NCBI RefSeq assembly: GCF_001905905.1
Contig: NZ_LIVT01000001.1
Coordinates: forward strand, 124,001 to 188,000
From: Streptomyces sp. CB02366
GTDB lineage: Bacteria; Actinomycetota; Actinomycetes; Streptomycetales; Streptomycetaceae
DNA: 64,000 nt
Direction: 5' to 3'
A program made the position numbers and the translations under genes. Below, piece after piece: positions 27,502-36,505 of this stretch. Numbering within the stretch: the first letter of the stretch is position 1; every line of letters starts with the position of its first letter. Below the pieces are notes generated by a model. The model saw only the letters and a list, made by a program, of their open reading frames with translations, was not told the DNA's origin and did no database searches.

Positions 27502-27546
27502 TGCGGACGGGCGGGCACACCCTCCGGGGCCTCCCGCCCATCCGCA
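27502..27546. terminator. Bidirectional hairpin between convergent genes
   Basis: A 14-bp stem with one C-A mismatch (27502-27515 with 27533-27546) fills the 78-nt gap between the repeat-protein gene and the VirD4-like gene. Confidence 0.6.
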
Positions 27547-27576
27547 CGTGCGCGTGCCCGTCCGGCCACGCCCCTC

Positions 27577-29373
27577 TCAGGCCGTCTCCAGCCCGCTTTC
27601 CGCCTTCGTCAGGTCCGGCTTCGACCAGGAGCGGGCGGCCCGGTCCGTGATGGCCGCCACCTCCGCCTTCGCCGCTGCCGAGATGTGACCGGCGTCCGGC
27701 TCCTTGTACCAGGGGCGGAGCCGGATCAGGGCCGGTCTCACGCCGGTCGCGAGCAGGAGTGCCGTGCCCTTCGGCAGCGCCCGGATGCGGTCGGGGGGCA
27801 GCACCTGCTCCTGGCGGTAGGAGGTGGAACGGGACGAGCCGTCCCTGCTCCTGGAGACGCTGACCGTGCTCACGTCGTGCTGGCCCACCAGCTTGGAGAT
27901 CTTCTCCACGAAATCCGCGTCGTCCAGCCCCGCACCGAGCAGTTTCACCGTGGCCGCGCTCCACAGCGCGTCCATGCCGGCGTCACCCCACACGCGGGCG
28001 CCCTGGCGGTAACTCTGCAACAGGGTCACGACGTTGATCCCCCGCGAACCGAAGTGGCTGTACAGGTCGGGGAGGTCGGCGATGCGGCAGACGTTCGCCG
28101 CCTCGTCGAGCACCGCCGTCATCGGCGGGTCCAGCCGGCCTCCCATCCGCTCGGCGGCGACGACCCCCGCCCGCATGGTGGCGTCGGCGAGACCGGCGAT
28201 CACTCCCGCCGCCGAACCGCCCCCGTCCTTGGACAGCAGATAGAGCGTGTCGCGCCCCAGCACGTGCTCTTCCGGCCGGAACTGCCGCACGTCGGGGTCG
28301 CGCGTCACCCACGCCAGGATGCCCGGGTCCAGAAGGCAGGAGACGCACTGCCGGGCCGTCTCGTAGATTCCGTCCCGGGTCTCCACCGCGCCGCGCACCG
28401 TGCCCTGCAACTGCTCGGCCATGGCGGCGAGCCCGGCCTCCCGCAACAGGTCGACCGGTGTGCGGTCGGCGGGGTCGGCGAGCCAGCCGAGCAGATCGGT
28501 CACCGGCGCCCGGCCGCGTGCCGCCGCCAGGAACAGGGCGGTCAGCGTGTTCTGGGCCGCCGAGATCCAGAAGTCCTTCTGCGAGGCGTCGTCGTTGACC
28601 GAGGCCACGAAGTGACCCGCCAGCCGGCGTGATCCCTCGATGGTGACGCATTCGGCGAGCATGTCCCACCACATCTCGCGCGGAGTGTGGGCGATGCCCT
28701 GCGGGTCGAACGTCCAGACGGTGCCGGTCTTCTCGCGCTCGGCCCGGGTGACGGCGTACACGTCCGACTTGTTCGAGGTGAGGAGCACGGCCCCACGGGC
28801 GCGCAGCACCCGGGGGATGGCGATCCCGGTGGATTTCCCGGCGCGCGGGGCCATCAGGTCCAGCTCCACGTCCTCGTAGGAGGAGCGCAGTTCGGGTCCG
28901 GAGGGTTCCAGGTCGCCGAGGAGGTTGCCGGTCTCGTCGGGGTGGAGCTCCTTCATCCCCTTGAGGGTCGGGCGCAGTTCGCGGGCGCGCGCCGCGATGC
29001 CCTTGGGGCACATCGAGGCGAGTTCCTTCCGGCCGGCGAGGCCGGCGGAGTGCGCACCCGCGCCGCGTCCCCGCAGGACGAGCCGGACGACCGGCACGGT
29101 CAGCGCGGCGAGCACCAGGAGAAGGGCGACGACGCCCGCGTAGACCGCGTACGGCGAAGCGCCCGGCCAGAGCCGGCCCGGGCCCTCGGTGACGAGTGCG
29201 CCGAACGTCGACAGGACGAAGGGCGGCGGATGCCAGCCCGCTCCCGTCACCGCGGCGCCCAGGGTGCCGCCCAGCCAGGCCACCCCGAAGAGGACCAGGG
29301 CCATACCCGCGACGCCCACGATCGCCCAGGGGGCGAACTCGCTTCCCGGCCGGCCGCCGGGGCGCCCGCTCAT
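27577..29373 (-). CDS. VirD4/TraG-type coupling ATPase
   Basis: 598-residue membrane-anchored ATPase. Two N-terminal helices (about 15-42 and 76-100) are followed by a RecA-like domain with Walker A APRAGKST (K180), Walker B TAVLDEAANV near 410-420 and a TraM-recognition-type C terminus. VirD4-like proteins select and deliver substrates to a type IV channel. It is the last gene of the minus-strand operon and its ATG overlaps the stop of the VirB4-like ATPase (ATGA). No relaxase gene is in the window, so the substrate is unlikely to be its own DNA. Confidence 0.92.
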   Translation of the reverse strand: MSGRPGGRPGSEFAPWAIVGVAGMALVLFGVAWLGGTLGAAVTGAGWHPPPFVLSTFGALVTEGPGRLWPGASPYAVYAGVVALLLVLAALTVPVVRLVLRGRGAGAHSAGLAGRKELASMCPKGIAARARELRPTLKGMKELHPDETGNLLGDLEPSGPELRSSYEDVELDLMAPRAGKSTGIAIPRVLRARGAVLLTSNKSDVYAVTRAEREKTGTVWTFDPQGIAHTPREMWWDMLAECVTIEGSRRLAGHFVASVNDDASQKDFWISAAQNTLTALFLAAARGRAPVTDLLGWLADPADRTPVDLLREAGLAAMAEQLQGTVRGAVETRDGIYETARQCVSCLLDPGILAWVTRDPDVRQFRPEEHVLGRDTLYLLSKDGGGSAAGVIAGLADATMRAGVVAAERMGGRLDPPMTAVLDEAANVCRIADLPDLYSHFGSRGINVVTLLQSYRQGARVWGDAGMDALWSAATVKLLGAGLDDADFVEKISKLVGQHDVSTVSVSRSRDGSSRSTSYRQEQVLPPDRIRALPKGTALLLATGVRPALIRLRPWYKEPDAGHISAAAKAEVAAITDRAARSWSKPDLTKAESGLETA

Positions 29374-31226
29374 GCGGGCCGGCCCGGGGCCGGAGCGGAC
29401 AGATCGGGCACCGGACGCGACAGGTCGACGGCGGGGCCGAGTTCCGCGAGGGCGCGGCCGGGGCCTTCGGCGAGGACCGCGGCTTGCGCCGCGGCCCGCT
29501 CGGCGGCCCGTGCCTCGGCGTAACCGTTCGAGGCCCAGCGGGTGTTGGTGTCGTGCAGTCCCCGCTCGGTGTCGGTGATCGCCACCTTGATGGGGATGCC
29601 GGGGCGTCCGCCCACCTTGATCAGGAACCGGCCTCGGCCCGGTGGTTCCTCATCGGCTCCGGTGCTCGCCCAGCCGGGCGGCGAGGACCAGGAGGAGACC
29701 AGCTCGATCTCCCGCCGGGAGAGGCCGACCACCCTGCCGAGGTCCTCCATCTCCGCTCGCGGCAGTCCGGCCACGACGACCATGCCCGCGCGTTCGACGA
29801 AACCACGGGCCTTGGCCCGGTCGGAGTCGGTACCCAGCGCCTCGGCGTCCTTGAGGGTGTGGGTGATCTTGGCGTCGCCCAGGCCGAGTGAGCGGTTGAG
29901 CCGGGTCAGCGCGTCGATACGGTCGACGATCCCGGACGCCGCGCGCAGCGGACGCCACAGCTCGTCCAGGACGGTGAAGAACCAGCGCCGCGGGGCGAGC
30001 CCCGCGTCGGCGAGGGCGTGGGAAGCGGCGACCGTGCCGAGCCCGTCCGACCAGGCGGCGAGCATCGCCGCCGCCGTCAGCTGGGTGTCGGCCTCGCCGA
30101 TGCGGGAGATGTCGATGCACACCGCGGTGGCGTCCGGGTTGATGTGGGTGGAGGTCTCCGAGGCGAAGGTGTCGCCCAGCGGCCCGTCCAGAATGCCGAG
30201 CAGCGAGCGGTGCAGGGGATCGACCGCGTCGCGGTACCGGGAGTCGTCCCCCCGGTCCAGCGTGACCGCGCGCACCCGGGCGGGCCCCTCGTCGAGCACC
30301 TTGAGCAGCTCCGGCAGGAGCAGGGTGTGGCCCCGCGGCGTGCGTTCCCGCAGGTGGTGCAGGCATACGGAGAGCACCGACTGCTCGTGGTCGTCCATGG
30401 GCCGGCCGCGCACGATCGTGATCAGCGCGGCCACCATGTTGAGGACCCGGCCATGGGTCTCGGCGGCGAGGGCCTGCCCCGCCTCCCCGCCGATGCGGTC
30501 GGCGGCGGCGCCCATCGCGCCCGGGTCCAGGACGTTGATGCCGCCGACGCCCCGCCCGATGGAGATCACCTGGCCGCCGAGGGCCCGCACCGTGTCGGCG
30601 TAGTCCGGCTTGAGGTCGCCCAGCACCAGCGGAACGACGCCTGTCGCGGCCAGCCCGATGAGCATCCGGTTGATCAGCGTCGACTTCCCCAGGCCCGGCA
30701 TCCCGAGCATGAACAGCGAGGGGTTGGAGATGTACCGGGCGCGGGTGAACCAGGACAGCGGGTCCCCGCACACGGTCGCCCCGGTGAACATGTGCTGCCC
30801 GAGGGGCACCCCGCTCATGGGCGCCCCGGAACCGGCGGCGAACGGCCAGAGGCCGCACGCCTGCACGCTGGTGGCGCGCCACATGGTGGGCGGGTCCAGG
30901 TAACCGACCCTTCCGCCGCCGGGGCCGGGCCACCCCCGGGAGGGTATGTACGGCTCGCGGGCGGGACGGGCGGAGCCGCCCCGGCCCCCGGCCTTCCCCT
31001 TCCCGGAGCCCTTCCCCGGGTTCTTCCCGGACTTCGCGGCCCTCGCGGAGGGTGCGGCGGCCGTTCCGTCGCCGCTGCCGCCGCCCCGGGGCACGGTCTC
31101 GTCCGGCCCGGCGGCGTCCGCGTCCGCGAACGAGATCCGGCTGAGCGCGGTGTCGTCGCCCGACGACCCGGCCGGCCAGTCGGCCCCCAGGTCGAGGACG
31201 CGTACCGAGGTGGGGATGCCGCTCAC
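29370..31226 (-). CDS. VirB4-like ATPase (C-terminal ATPase half)
   Basis: 618 residues. A low-complexity K/G-rich linker (about 60-90) precedes an AAA/RecA-type ATPase with Walker A GMPGLGKST (K181), Walker B FFTVLDELWRPLR and the GLPRAEMEDL motif typical of VirB4 C domains. It powers type IV assembly or transport. The GTG at 31226 overlaps the upstream stop (GTGA) and has AGGAGG 4 nt before it. The usual VirB4 N domain is not here but in the preceding gene, so VirB4 is split. Confidence 0.9.
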   Translation of the reverse strand: MSGIPTSVRVLDLGADWPAGSSGDDTALSRISFADADAAGPDETVPRGGGSGDGTAAAPSARAAKSGKNPGKGSGKGKAGGRGGSARPAREPYIPSRGWPGPGGGRVGYLDPPTMWRATSVQACGLWPFAAGSGAPMSGVPLGQHMFTGATVCGDPLSWFTRARYISNPSLFMLGMPGLGKSTLINRMLIGLAATGVVPLVLGDLKPDYADTVRALGGQVISIGRGVGGINVLDPGAMGAAADRIGGEAGQALAAETHGRVLNMVAALITIVRGRPMDDHEQSVLSVCLHHLRERTPRGHTLLLPELLKVLDEGPARVRAVTLDRGDDSRYRDAVDPLHRSLLGILDGPLGDTFASETSTHINPDATAVCIDISRIGEADTQLTAAAMLAAWSDGLGTVAASHALADAGLAPRRWFFTVLDELWRPLRAASGIVDRIDALTRLNRSLGLGDAKITHTLKDAEALGTDSDRAKARGFVERAGMVVVAGLPRAEMEDLGRVVGLSRREIELVSSWSSPPGWASTGADEEPPGRGRFLIKVGGRPGIPIKVAITDTERGLHDTNTRWASNGYAEARAAERAAAQAAVLAEGPGRALAELGPAVDLSRPVPDLSAPAPGRPA

Positions 31227-32716
31227 AGTGCCTCCTGCAGCTCGTGCGGGATCAACGTCTGCTCCCACGGGAGGATGCCGACGGGCAGGGTGCAGCTGAA
31301 CGCGGCTGCCTGCATCCGGTCGGCGGGGCGCATGGAGATGCGGGACGACGCCAGGAGGTTGCGTACGGTGACGTCGGCTTCCTCCAGCTGGTCGGGTGAG
31401 TCGACGGTGGCGGTGAACATCAGCGAGAACTCCACCAGGCCCGCGCCGGACGCCTCCTCCGCGGCCGTCTGCTCGGCCGCCCGCACCTCGGACGCGGCTC
31501 GCGCCTGCACCATCCCGCGTCCGGACGTGGCCATGAACTGGGCGCTGCGGCGGTCCGCCTCGACGATCCGCGCGGAGGTCGCCGGATCGATGGGGCGGTA
31601 CAGCAGCGCGACCCGCTTGCGCCGGGTTCCCGGCGCCGCCTCCAGCATGTTGCGCAGCACGCCCGAGCGCACCGTGCCGCGCGGGGCGAGGGTGAGGAGC
31701 CAGCTGCGCGAGTAACCGGAGTCGTGCTGATAGGACTTGACCGACTCGACGCAGGCGGACGGACCGGCGTCGTCCCACTCCAGTCCCGTACCGCCGTGCT
31801 CAGCGCGGGCGCTGAGCACGTCGGCCGCGACGGCGGGGTCGTAGGCGACCCGTACGACCTCGGCGATCCGCTCGGCGGAGAGCGCGTACGCCGCGCCTCC
31901 GCCCGCCCCGACGAGTCCGCTGAGCAGGCCGGGGAGGCGGATGGCGAGGTCGTTGACGACGTCCTCGTGCTTGCGCTTCTGTCCCGGGGGGACGCCGTAG
32001 GTGAGGGTGATGTAGGTGTGCATCTCGGACGAGGCGGACGGGTAGCGCCGCACGACCTCCTCCATCACCGCACGCGCGGCCGGCGGCGCGTCCTCGGCGA
32101 TGCGGGGCAGCACCTCGGCGGCCAGCCGGGTACCCGGGTCGGGGGCGGTCTCCACGATGACCGAGGCGCCTCGCAGCCCCGGCTCGTGCGAGAGCCTGGC
32201 CAGCCACTCGCCCCACATGGCCACCCACACGTCGATCTGGTCCGGGTCGACCAGGGAGCCCCCGTCCGGCTCGCAGCCGAGCACGATGGAGTAGAGATTG
32301 CGCGAGCGGTGGTGCAGCACCCCGAAGGGGCGGTCGTAGGCGTCCCGGCCCTCACTGGCGCTTACCCGGTTCAGCAGCCCGGGCGGCCTGAACCGGCCGC
32401 CCGGGCGCTGCGACAGCGGTCCGGACACGTAGATGTGCGCGCCCTTGGACTTGCGGCGGAGCCAGCCGATGCGCAGGGTGAGCAACTGGTAGAGGTTGCG
32501 GCCGTCCTGGGTGCGCAGAGCCAGCGGTGTGAGGACGAGGACCAGCGGGACGAGCACCACCACGGCGGCGAACAGCGAGATCAGCGACGAGAGCAGCACC
32601 ACGACGAGTCCGCCGAAGACGCCGACCGTACCGACCAGGCCGAGTGGGCCGAGGCCCGGCCGCCGGGGGCGGCGCCAATTCCCGTAGGTGGGATGCGTAA
32701 CGGCTTCCGTAGCCAT
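31223..32716 (-). CDS. SCO6880-family protein (PrgI-like helices plus VirB4 N domain)
   Basis: 497 residues. Two close membrane helices at about 25-68 recall PrgI/VirB3. Residues about 70-490 resemble the N-terminal, non-ATPase domain of VirB4/TraC-type proteins. It begins with the conserved THPTYGNWRRPRRPGLGPLG segment of the SCO6880 family. No P-loop is present; the ATPase follows as a separate overlapping gene. The ATG at 32716 has AAAGGA upstream. The pair should form one VirB3-VirB4-like unit on the inner face of the membrane. Confidence 0.88.
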   Translation of the reverse strand: MATEAVTHPTYGNWRRPRRPGLGPLGLVGTVGVFGGLVVVLLSSLISLFAAVVVLVPLVLVLTPLALRTQDGRNLYQLLTLRIGWLRRKSKGAHIYVSGPLSQRPGGRFRPPGLLNRVSASEGRDAYDRPFGVLHHRSRNLYSIVLGCEPDGGSLVDPDQIDVWVAMWGEWLARLSHEPGLRGASVIVETAPDPGTRLAAEVLPRIAEDAPPAARAVMEEVVRRYPSASSEMHTYITLTYGVPPGQKRKHEDVVNDLAIRLPGLLSGLVGAGGGAAYALSAERIAEVVRVAYDPAVAADVLSARAEHGGTGLEWDDAGPSACVESVKSYQHDSGYSRSWLLTLAPRGTVRSGVLRNMLEAAPGTRRKRVALLYRPIDPATSARIVEADRRSAQFMATSGRGMVQARAASEVRAAEQTAAEEASGAGLVEFSLMFTATVDSPDQLEEADVTVRNLLASSRISMRPADRMQAAAFSCTLPVGILPWEQTLIPHELQEAL

Positions 32717-32845
32717 GGTTCTGCTTCCTTTCTCAGTAGCCCGGCCGGGTCGATGCCCGAGGCCGCGTCAGGTGTCAGGGGTCAGGGGCGGCGTTCGCCG
32801 GCGGGGTGCCGGACCGGGCCCGCCCGCCCGGTCCGACGACCGGCC

Positions 32846-34144
32846 CTAGCGGTTGTGGCCCGCGTCCCCGTCGGCGCCGTCCAGGGCGCCGCTGGCGATC
32901 CGCCCCACGCCTTGCGCCGCGGACATCGCGGCGCTCAGAGCGAGTCCCGCCGGACCCGCGGCGGCGGCCGCACCCGTGCCACCCGCCGTCCCGGCACCGG
33001 TCGCACCCGCCCCGGCACCGGTCGAACCCGCCCCGGCACCGGTCGAACCCGTCCCTGCGCCGGCCGCGCCCGTACCGCCGGGCGGGCCCCCCGCGGGCGG
33101 CCGGCCCGCCGAGCCGGAGTCGCCTGCGGCGCTCTGCCCGCCGGGGGCCCCCGCCCCGCCCTCGCTCCCGGCCGCACCGGCTCCGCCGGAGGCGGCCGGT
33201 GCTCCCGAAGGCCCGGCCTTCCCCGCCGATCCGCCCCCGCTGCCGCCGCTCCCCGAGGCGACGGACTTCGCTCCGGAGGCGACCGCGCCGCCCGCGGCCG
33301 TCACGCCGTCCCCGACGCCGTTGCCGCCGCCGAGCCCCGCGGTCGCGGGCACGATGAGCTTCAGCAGGGCGGGCAGCGCGACCGCGGAGAGGAGCATCAC
33401 GCCGATACCGGCGATGCGTTCCTGGACGCCGTTCTGCTGGTCGTTCGAGATCATGGCGGCGCCCGCGTACATGACCAGTGCCGCCGCGGGTTTGTACAGC
33501 AGCCAGGCGATCATCCAGCCGATGTGCTTGCGCCACCAGCCGTTGCCCCAGTCCGTCATGGAGGCCGCGGCGGCCAGCGGGAGCGTGCCCAGCAGCACGA
33601 GCATCACGCCGAGGCGGATGTAGAGCAGGATCGTGTGCAGGATGGCGGCGATCAGCAGCAGGAAGGCGAGGATGAGCAGCAGGAACGCCTCGATGCCGTC
33701 GGAGTTCTGGCAGCCGATGTTGTCCTGGAGCGTCTCGCTCGCCGCCTGCGTGAAGAGGTGGTCGGCGTACCGGTCGGAGAGTTTCGCCATCGCCGTCACC
33801 ACGGTGGTCGCCGCTCCGGCCACGAGTATCACCCGCAGCAGGCCCTTGAGCGCGGTCGTCCCGGCCTCCCCCCGGCGTTCGAAGGCCATCCGGATCGCGG
33901 CGAAGAGCAGCGATCCGACCGCGAGGTAGACCACCACCCATTGCGTCTGGCCGTTGACCTGCTGAGGGGTGGTGGAGGTCGTGGACAGCGTGGGGATGGA
34001 CATGGTCAGCTCACCGAAGGCCGAGACGGCGGCGGCGAGAATGGCATGGGCGATGCCCGACACGATGGTGCCGATCGGGTCGTCCAGGAAGTCGAAGAAG
34101 CCGCTGATCGCGTCGATCAGCGGGTCGCCCGTGGGGCAGGCCAC
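32846..34144 (-). CDS. VirB6/TrbL-like polytopic membrane protein
   Basis: 432 residues. Six to seven membrane helices lie between about 28 and 275, including a polar WGNGWWRKHIGW loop typical of actinobacterial TrbL/VirB6-like channel proteins. The tail (about 275-432) is almost only G, A, S, P and T, with tandem STGAGAG units. GTG start at 34144, one base after the upstream stop. It is the probable membrane pore scaffold of the system. Confidence 0.87.
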   Translation of the reverse strand: MACPTGDPLIDAISGFFDFLDDPIGTIVSGIAHAILAAAVSAFGELTMSIPTLSTTSTTPQQVNGQTQWVVVYLAVGSLLFAAIRMAFERRGEAGTTALKGLLRVILVAGAATTVVTAMAKLSDRYADHLFTQAASETLQDNIGCQNSDGIEAFLLLILAFLLLIAAILHTILLYIRLGVMLVLLGTLPLAAAASMTDWGNGWWRKHIGWMIAWLLYKPAAALVMYAGAAMISNDQQNGVQERIAGIGVMLLSAVALPALLKLIVPATAGLGGGNGVGDGVTAAGGAVASGAKSVASGSGGSGGGSAGKAGPSGAPAASGGAGAAGSEGGAGAPGGQSAAGDSGSAGRPPAGGPPGGTGAAGAGTGSTGAGAGSTGAGAGATGAGTAGGTGAAAAAGPAGLALSAAMSAAQGVGRIASGALDGADGDAGHNR

Positions 34145-34145
34145 G

Positions 34146-34925
34146 TCACACCCCCCACATGGTGAATCCGTTGTTGCCCGCCACGGTCGTCAACGAGGAG
34201 TACAGCGTCCCGTTGGAGTTGGCCCGCACCTTCCAGTCACCGCCGTCCCAGGTCACGGTGACGAAGGTCGTCCCGTAACCGCCCGAACCGTTCTTGATGA
34301 GGAGTTGCACGACGGCGCTCTCCTCGGAGTACGAACTCAGGGCGAACCCGGCGTACGAGCCGGCCGCGCGTCCGTTGGCGGCCGACGGGGGGACGGTGCT
34401 CCGCTGCGCGACGAACAGGTCCCGCCCCCGTCCGGCGACCACCTGCTGATCGGTGACCGTCTGCCAGTCCTCGCCGCTCATCCGGGCGGGAATCACGTGG
34501 GCGGCCAGCACCGCGCCCAGGGGGGTGCGGGCGAAGCACCACATCACCGCGCCGCTGGTGCGCACCGGGCCCGCCGAGGGCGACACGGGAACCTTGGTCA
34601 GGCCCAGCGCCCGCCACCGCAGGTCCCGGGGCGACACGGACGGAGGAGACTGGTCGCTGTCGTCCGTCAGGCAGTCGCCGGGCCGTGCGGCGGCGGCTCC
34701 GTCCTCCCCCGCGTCGGGCCGCCCCTCCTTCGGCGCGGCCGAGGACAACGGTCCCCTGCTCACGGGGTTCCCCTGCCGGGCGGCTGCGGCGTCGTCGTCC
34801 GTCGACAGCCAGGCGATCCCGGAAGCGACGAGAGCGATGACGAGGAAGGCCGCGGAGAAGAGCCACCCCCGCTGGTTCCAGAACGGCTGGTCCGTCCCGG
34901 CCTCTCGCTGGTTGCGTCCGAACAT
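34146..34925 (-). CDS. Bitopic membrane protein, VirB8/TcpC-like candidate
   Basis: 259 residues. One N-terminal helix (about 21-41) follows a short cytoplasmic tail. After a low-complexity linker, residues about 75-259 form an extracytoplasmic domain ending in strands such as VTVTWDGGDWKV, as seen in NTF2-like folds including VirB8/TcpC. Position between the VirB2-like and VirB6-like genes fits VirB8. No sequence signature proves it. The ATG at 34925 has a GGGGGG-type ribosome-binding site. Confidence 0.75.
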   Translation of the reverse strand: MFGRNQREAGTDQPFWNQRGWLFSAAFLVIALVASGIAWLSTDDDAAAARQGNPVSRGPLSSAAPKEGRPDAGEDGAAAARPGDCLTDDSDQSPPSVSPRDLRWRALGLTKVPVSPSAGPVRTSGAVMWCFARTPLGAVLAAHVIPARMSGEDWQTVTDQQVVAGRGRDLFVAQRSTVPPSAANGRAAGSYAGFALSSYSEESAVVQLLIKNGSGGYGTTFVTVTWDGGDWKVRANSNGTLYSSLTTVAGNNGFTMWGV

Positions 34926-34947
34926 GATGTCCGCCCCCCTTCCCGTT

Positions 34948-35232
34948 CTAGGCGAAGACGAAGGTGACGATCGGGCCCGCGGTGGCCACCAGCACACAGC
35001 CGCCCAGCACCATGCCGAGACGGCTCATGTGCTCGGAACTCTCGCCCCGCTTCATGGAGATGGCCATCATCGTGCCGGTGATCAGAACACCCGCCACCCC
35101 TGCCGCGGTGCCCGCCCAGGCGGCGATGCCGAGCACCACGTCGACCTTGCTGGTGAGCGCCGCCGGAGCGCTGCGGGACGGAGTGGGCACCTTCGCGGCG
35201 GCGTGGAAGAGGGAGGGGATCTGCGATTTCAT
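34948..35232 (-). CDS. VirB2-like small membrane protein (copy 2)
   Basis: 94 residues with two hydrophobic helices (about 32-58 and 70-94) around a polar SMKRGESSEHMSR loop. The size, layout and position resemble VirB2/TrbC-type subunits. It is clearly related to the product of 35384-35659: both have AAGV-x-GV, GT-x-MA and a final STAGP- or ATAGP-containing helix. AGGAG precedes the ATG. Confidence 0.82.
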   Translation of the reverse strand: MKSQIPSLFHAAAKVPTPSRSAPAALTSKVDVVLGIAAWAGTAAGVAGVLITGTMMAISMKRGESSEHMSRLGMVLGGCVLVATAGPIVTFVFA

Positions 35233-35383
35233 GACTGTCTCCTGTGAAGTCGTGCGCCACCGTGCGGTGGCGGTGAAAGGGGGTGGCCGAGCGGGCGTCC
35301 GGTGCGTCGGCTGAAAGGAATGGCCAGGGGGGCGCCCGGTGCGTCGGGCGGATGCGCGGGGGCCTCGGCGGACGGCCGTCCGG

Positions 35384-35659
35384 TCAGAGCGCGAGCGACC
35401 CGAGGGCGGCCACGAGGGGACCGGCCGTGGAGGCGAGGACGCTGGCGAGCATGACGAAGAAGAGGCCGCGGAAGTGCTCGCCGCCCCTTCCGGCCTCGCC
35501 GCTGCGCAACTGGAGCGCCATCAGCGTGCCCACCGTGATGACGCCGCCCACTCCGGCGGCCGAGGCGCACCAGGCGAGCAGGCCGAGGAGCTGGCCGGCC
35601 TCCGGACCGGGCGAGAAGGTGGCGGCGGCCAGGACGGCCGCCGGGTGGAGAGCGGTCAT
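35384..35659 (-). CDS. VirB2-like small membrane protein (copy 1)
   Basis: 91 residues with two hydrophobic helices separated by a polar loop (LRSGEAGRGGEHFRG), paralogous to its downstream neighbour. The ATG at 35659 overlaps the stop of the MinD-like gene (ATGA). A larger open frame continues upstream but overlaps that gene. Two subunits could build a mixed filament or alternate (inference). Confidence 0.82.
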   Translation of the reverse strand: MTALHPAAVLAAATFSPGPEAGQLLGLLAWCASAAGVGGVITVGTLMALQLRSGEAGRGGEHFRGLFFVMLASVLASTAGPLVAALGSLAL

Positions 35660-36291
35660 CGGGGCTCCCCCGCCCCGTCGGGACGGGTACCGGCCAGCTC
35701 GCCCAGCCGGAACAGCTGTTTGGGAAGCCTTCTCGTCTCCTTGCCCATCCGCCAGGCGGCGATCCACGGGAGCCGCCGCACCGGGACGGCGGACCTCAGG
35801 ATCCGGACCCGGTTGGCGAGTACGAGAGGGAGGCGGCCGGGTGCGTCGGCGACGAGCACCAGCGCCACCAGTTCCATTCCGGCGGGGTGCCGGCCTTCGC
35901 GAAGGGCGTTGAGGGCCCGGGACGCCGCCCGCATGCCGTCCGCGTGGGTGCGGGCGACCAGCATGACCCGGGCGGGTTCTCCCCGGGCCGGGTCGGGCCA
36001 CGCACACCCGAGGTCGGTGCCGCCGAGCACCCGGGCCAGGGTGCTCGCACCGGCCCCGCCGTGTGCGCCGACCCAGCCGAGCCCTTCGGCGGACAGCGCC
36101 CCCCGCTGCTCCCTGCGCGGCCGTTGGGGCCGCCCGCTCCCACCGGCGGTGCTCGTGGCCCCCCGCGCGGCGGCCGGCCGCGGGGCCGTGGCCACGGCCT
36201 GCGAAGCCACCGGCTCCCCGGCGGGCTGTTGCCGCGTAGGCCCCCGCACCCACATCTGCGGACCGGCGGGCTCCGCTGAAGGGACAGTCAT
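35656..36291 (-). CDS. MinD/ParA-like protein with altered P-loop
   Basis: 211 residues, first gene of the operon. After a proline-rich N terminus (about 1-68), GWVGAHGGAGASTLARVLGG (72-91) aligns with the deviant Walker A of MinD/ParA proteins, but the lysine of GK[ST] is Ala82. A strand with VMLVARTHADGMRAA and LVALVLVADAPG follow as in SIMIBI NTPases. It may match the family called DUF6668, a name I give with low confidence. With the key lysine missing, hydrolysis is doubtful. The promoter is 36405-36434. Confidence 0.78.
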   Translation of the reverse strand: MTVPSAEPAGPQMWVRGPTRQQPAGEPVASQAVATAPRPAAARGATSTAGGSGRPQRPRREQRGALSAEGLGWVGAHGGAGASTLARVLGGTDLGCAWPDPARGEPARVMLVARTHADGMRAASRALNALREGRHPAGMELVALVLVADAPGRLPLVLANRVRILRSAVPVRRLPWIAAWRMGKETRRLPKQLFRLGELAGTRPDGAGEPR

Positions 36292-36341
36292 GCGTGCCCC
36301 ACCCTCTCTTCCGGCTCTTCCGGCGATTGATTCCTGCGCAT

Positions 36342-36371
36342 TTGAACTGGTTCCGCCCAGAACCCGTTCTG
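36342..36371 (+). promoter_or_regulatory. ECF-type promoter, regulon site 5
   Basis: TTGAACTGG (36342-36350), 14-nt spacer, CGTTCTG (36365-36371), reading towards the lytic transglycosylase gene. Confidence 0.65.
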
Positions 36372-36404
36372 ATCCTTCGAGACCGTCGAGCTCCGTCAGA
36401 CAGC

Positions 36405-36434
36405 CACAACGCGAGCCCCGCGGCACCGGTTCAA
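36405..36434 (-). promoter_or_regulatory. ECF-type promoter, regulon site 6 (T4SS-like operon)
   Basis: Minus strand TTGAACCGG (36426-36434), 14-nt spacer, CGTTGTG (36405-36411), reading into the operon that starts at 36291. Sites 5 and 6 face each other, so the two leaders should overlap by about 20 nt. Confidence 0.8.
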
Positions 36435-36505
36435 GGCTCCGACGACTCATTTCGAACAGACGGCCGCAGCGGTCGCGAGCGACAGGGAGACAGCGTGATC
36501 AGCTC

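Noticed and set aside
32935-33177. Arg/Pro-rich small frame within the VirB6-like gene
   Set aside because: It is an antisense or shifted reading of the G/A/S/T-rich tail with no start signal.
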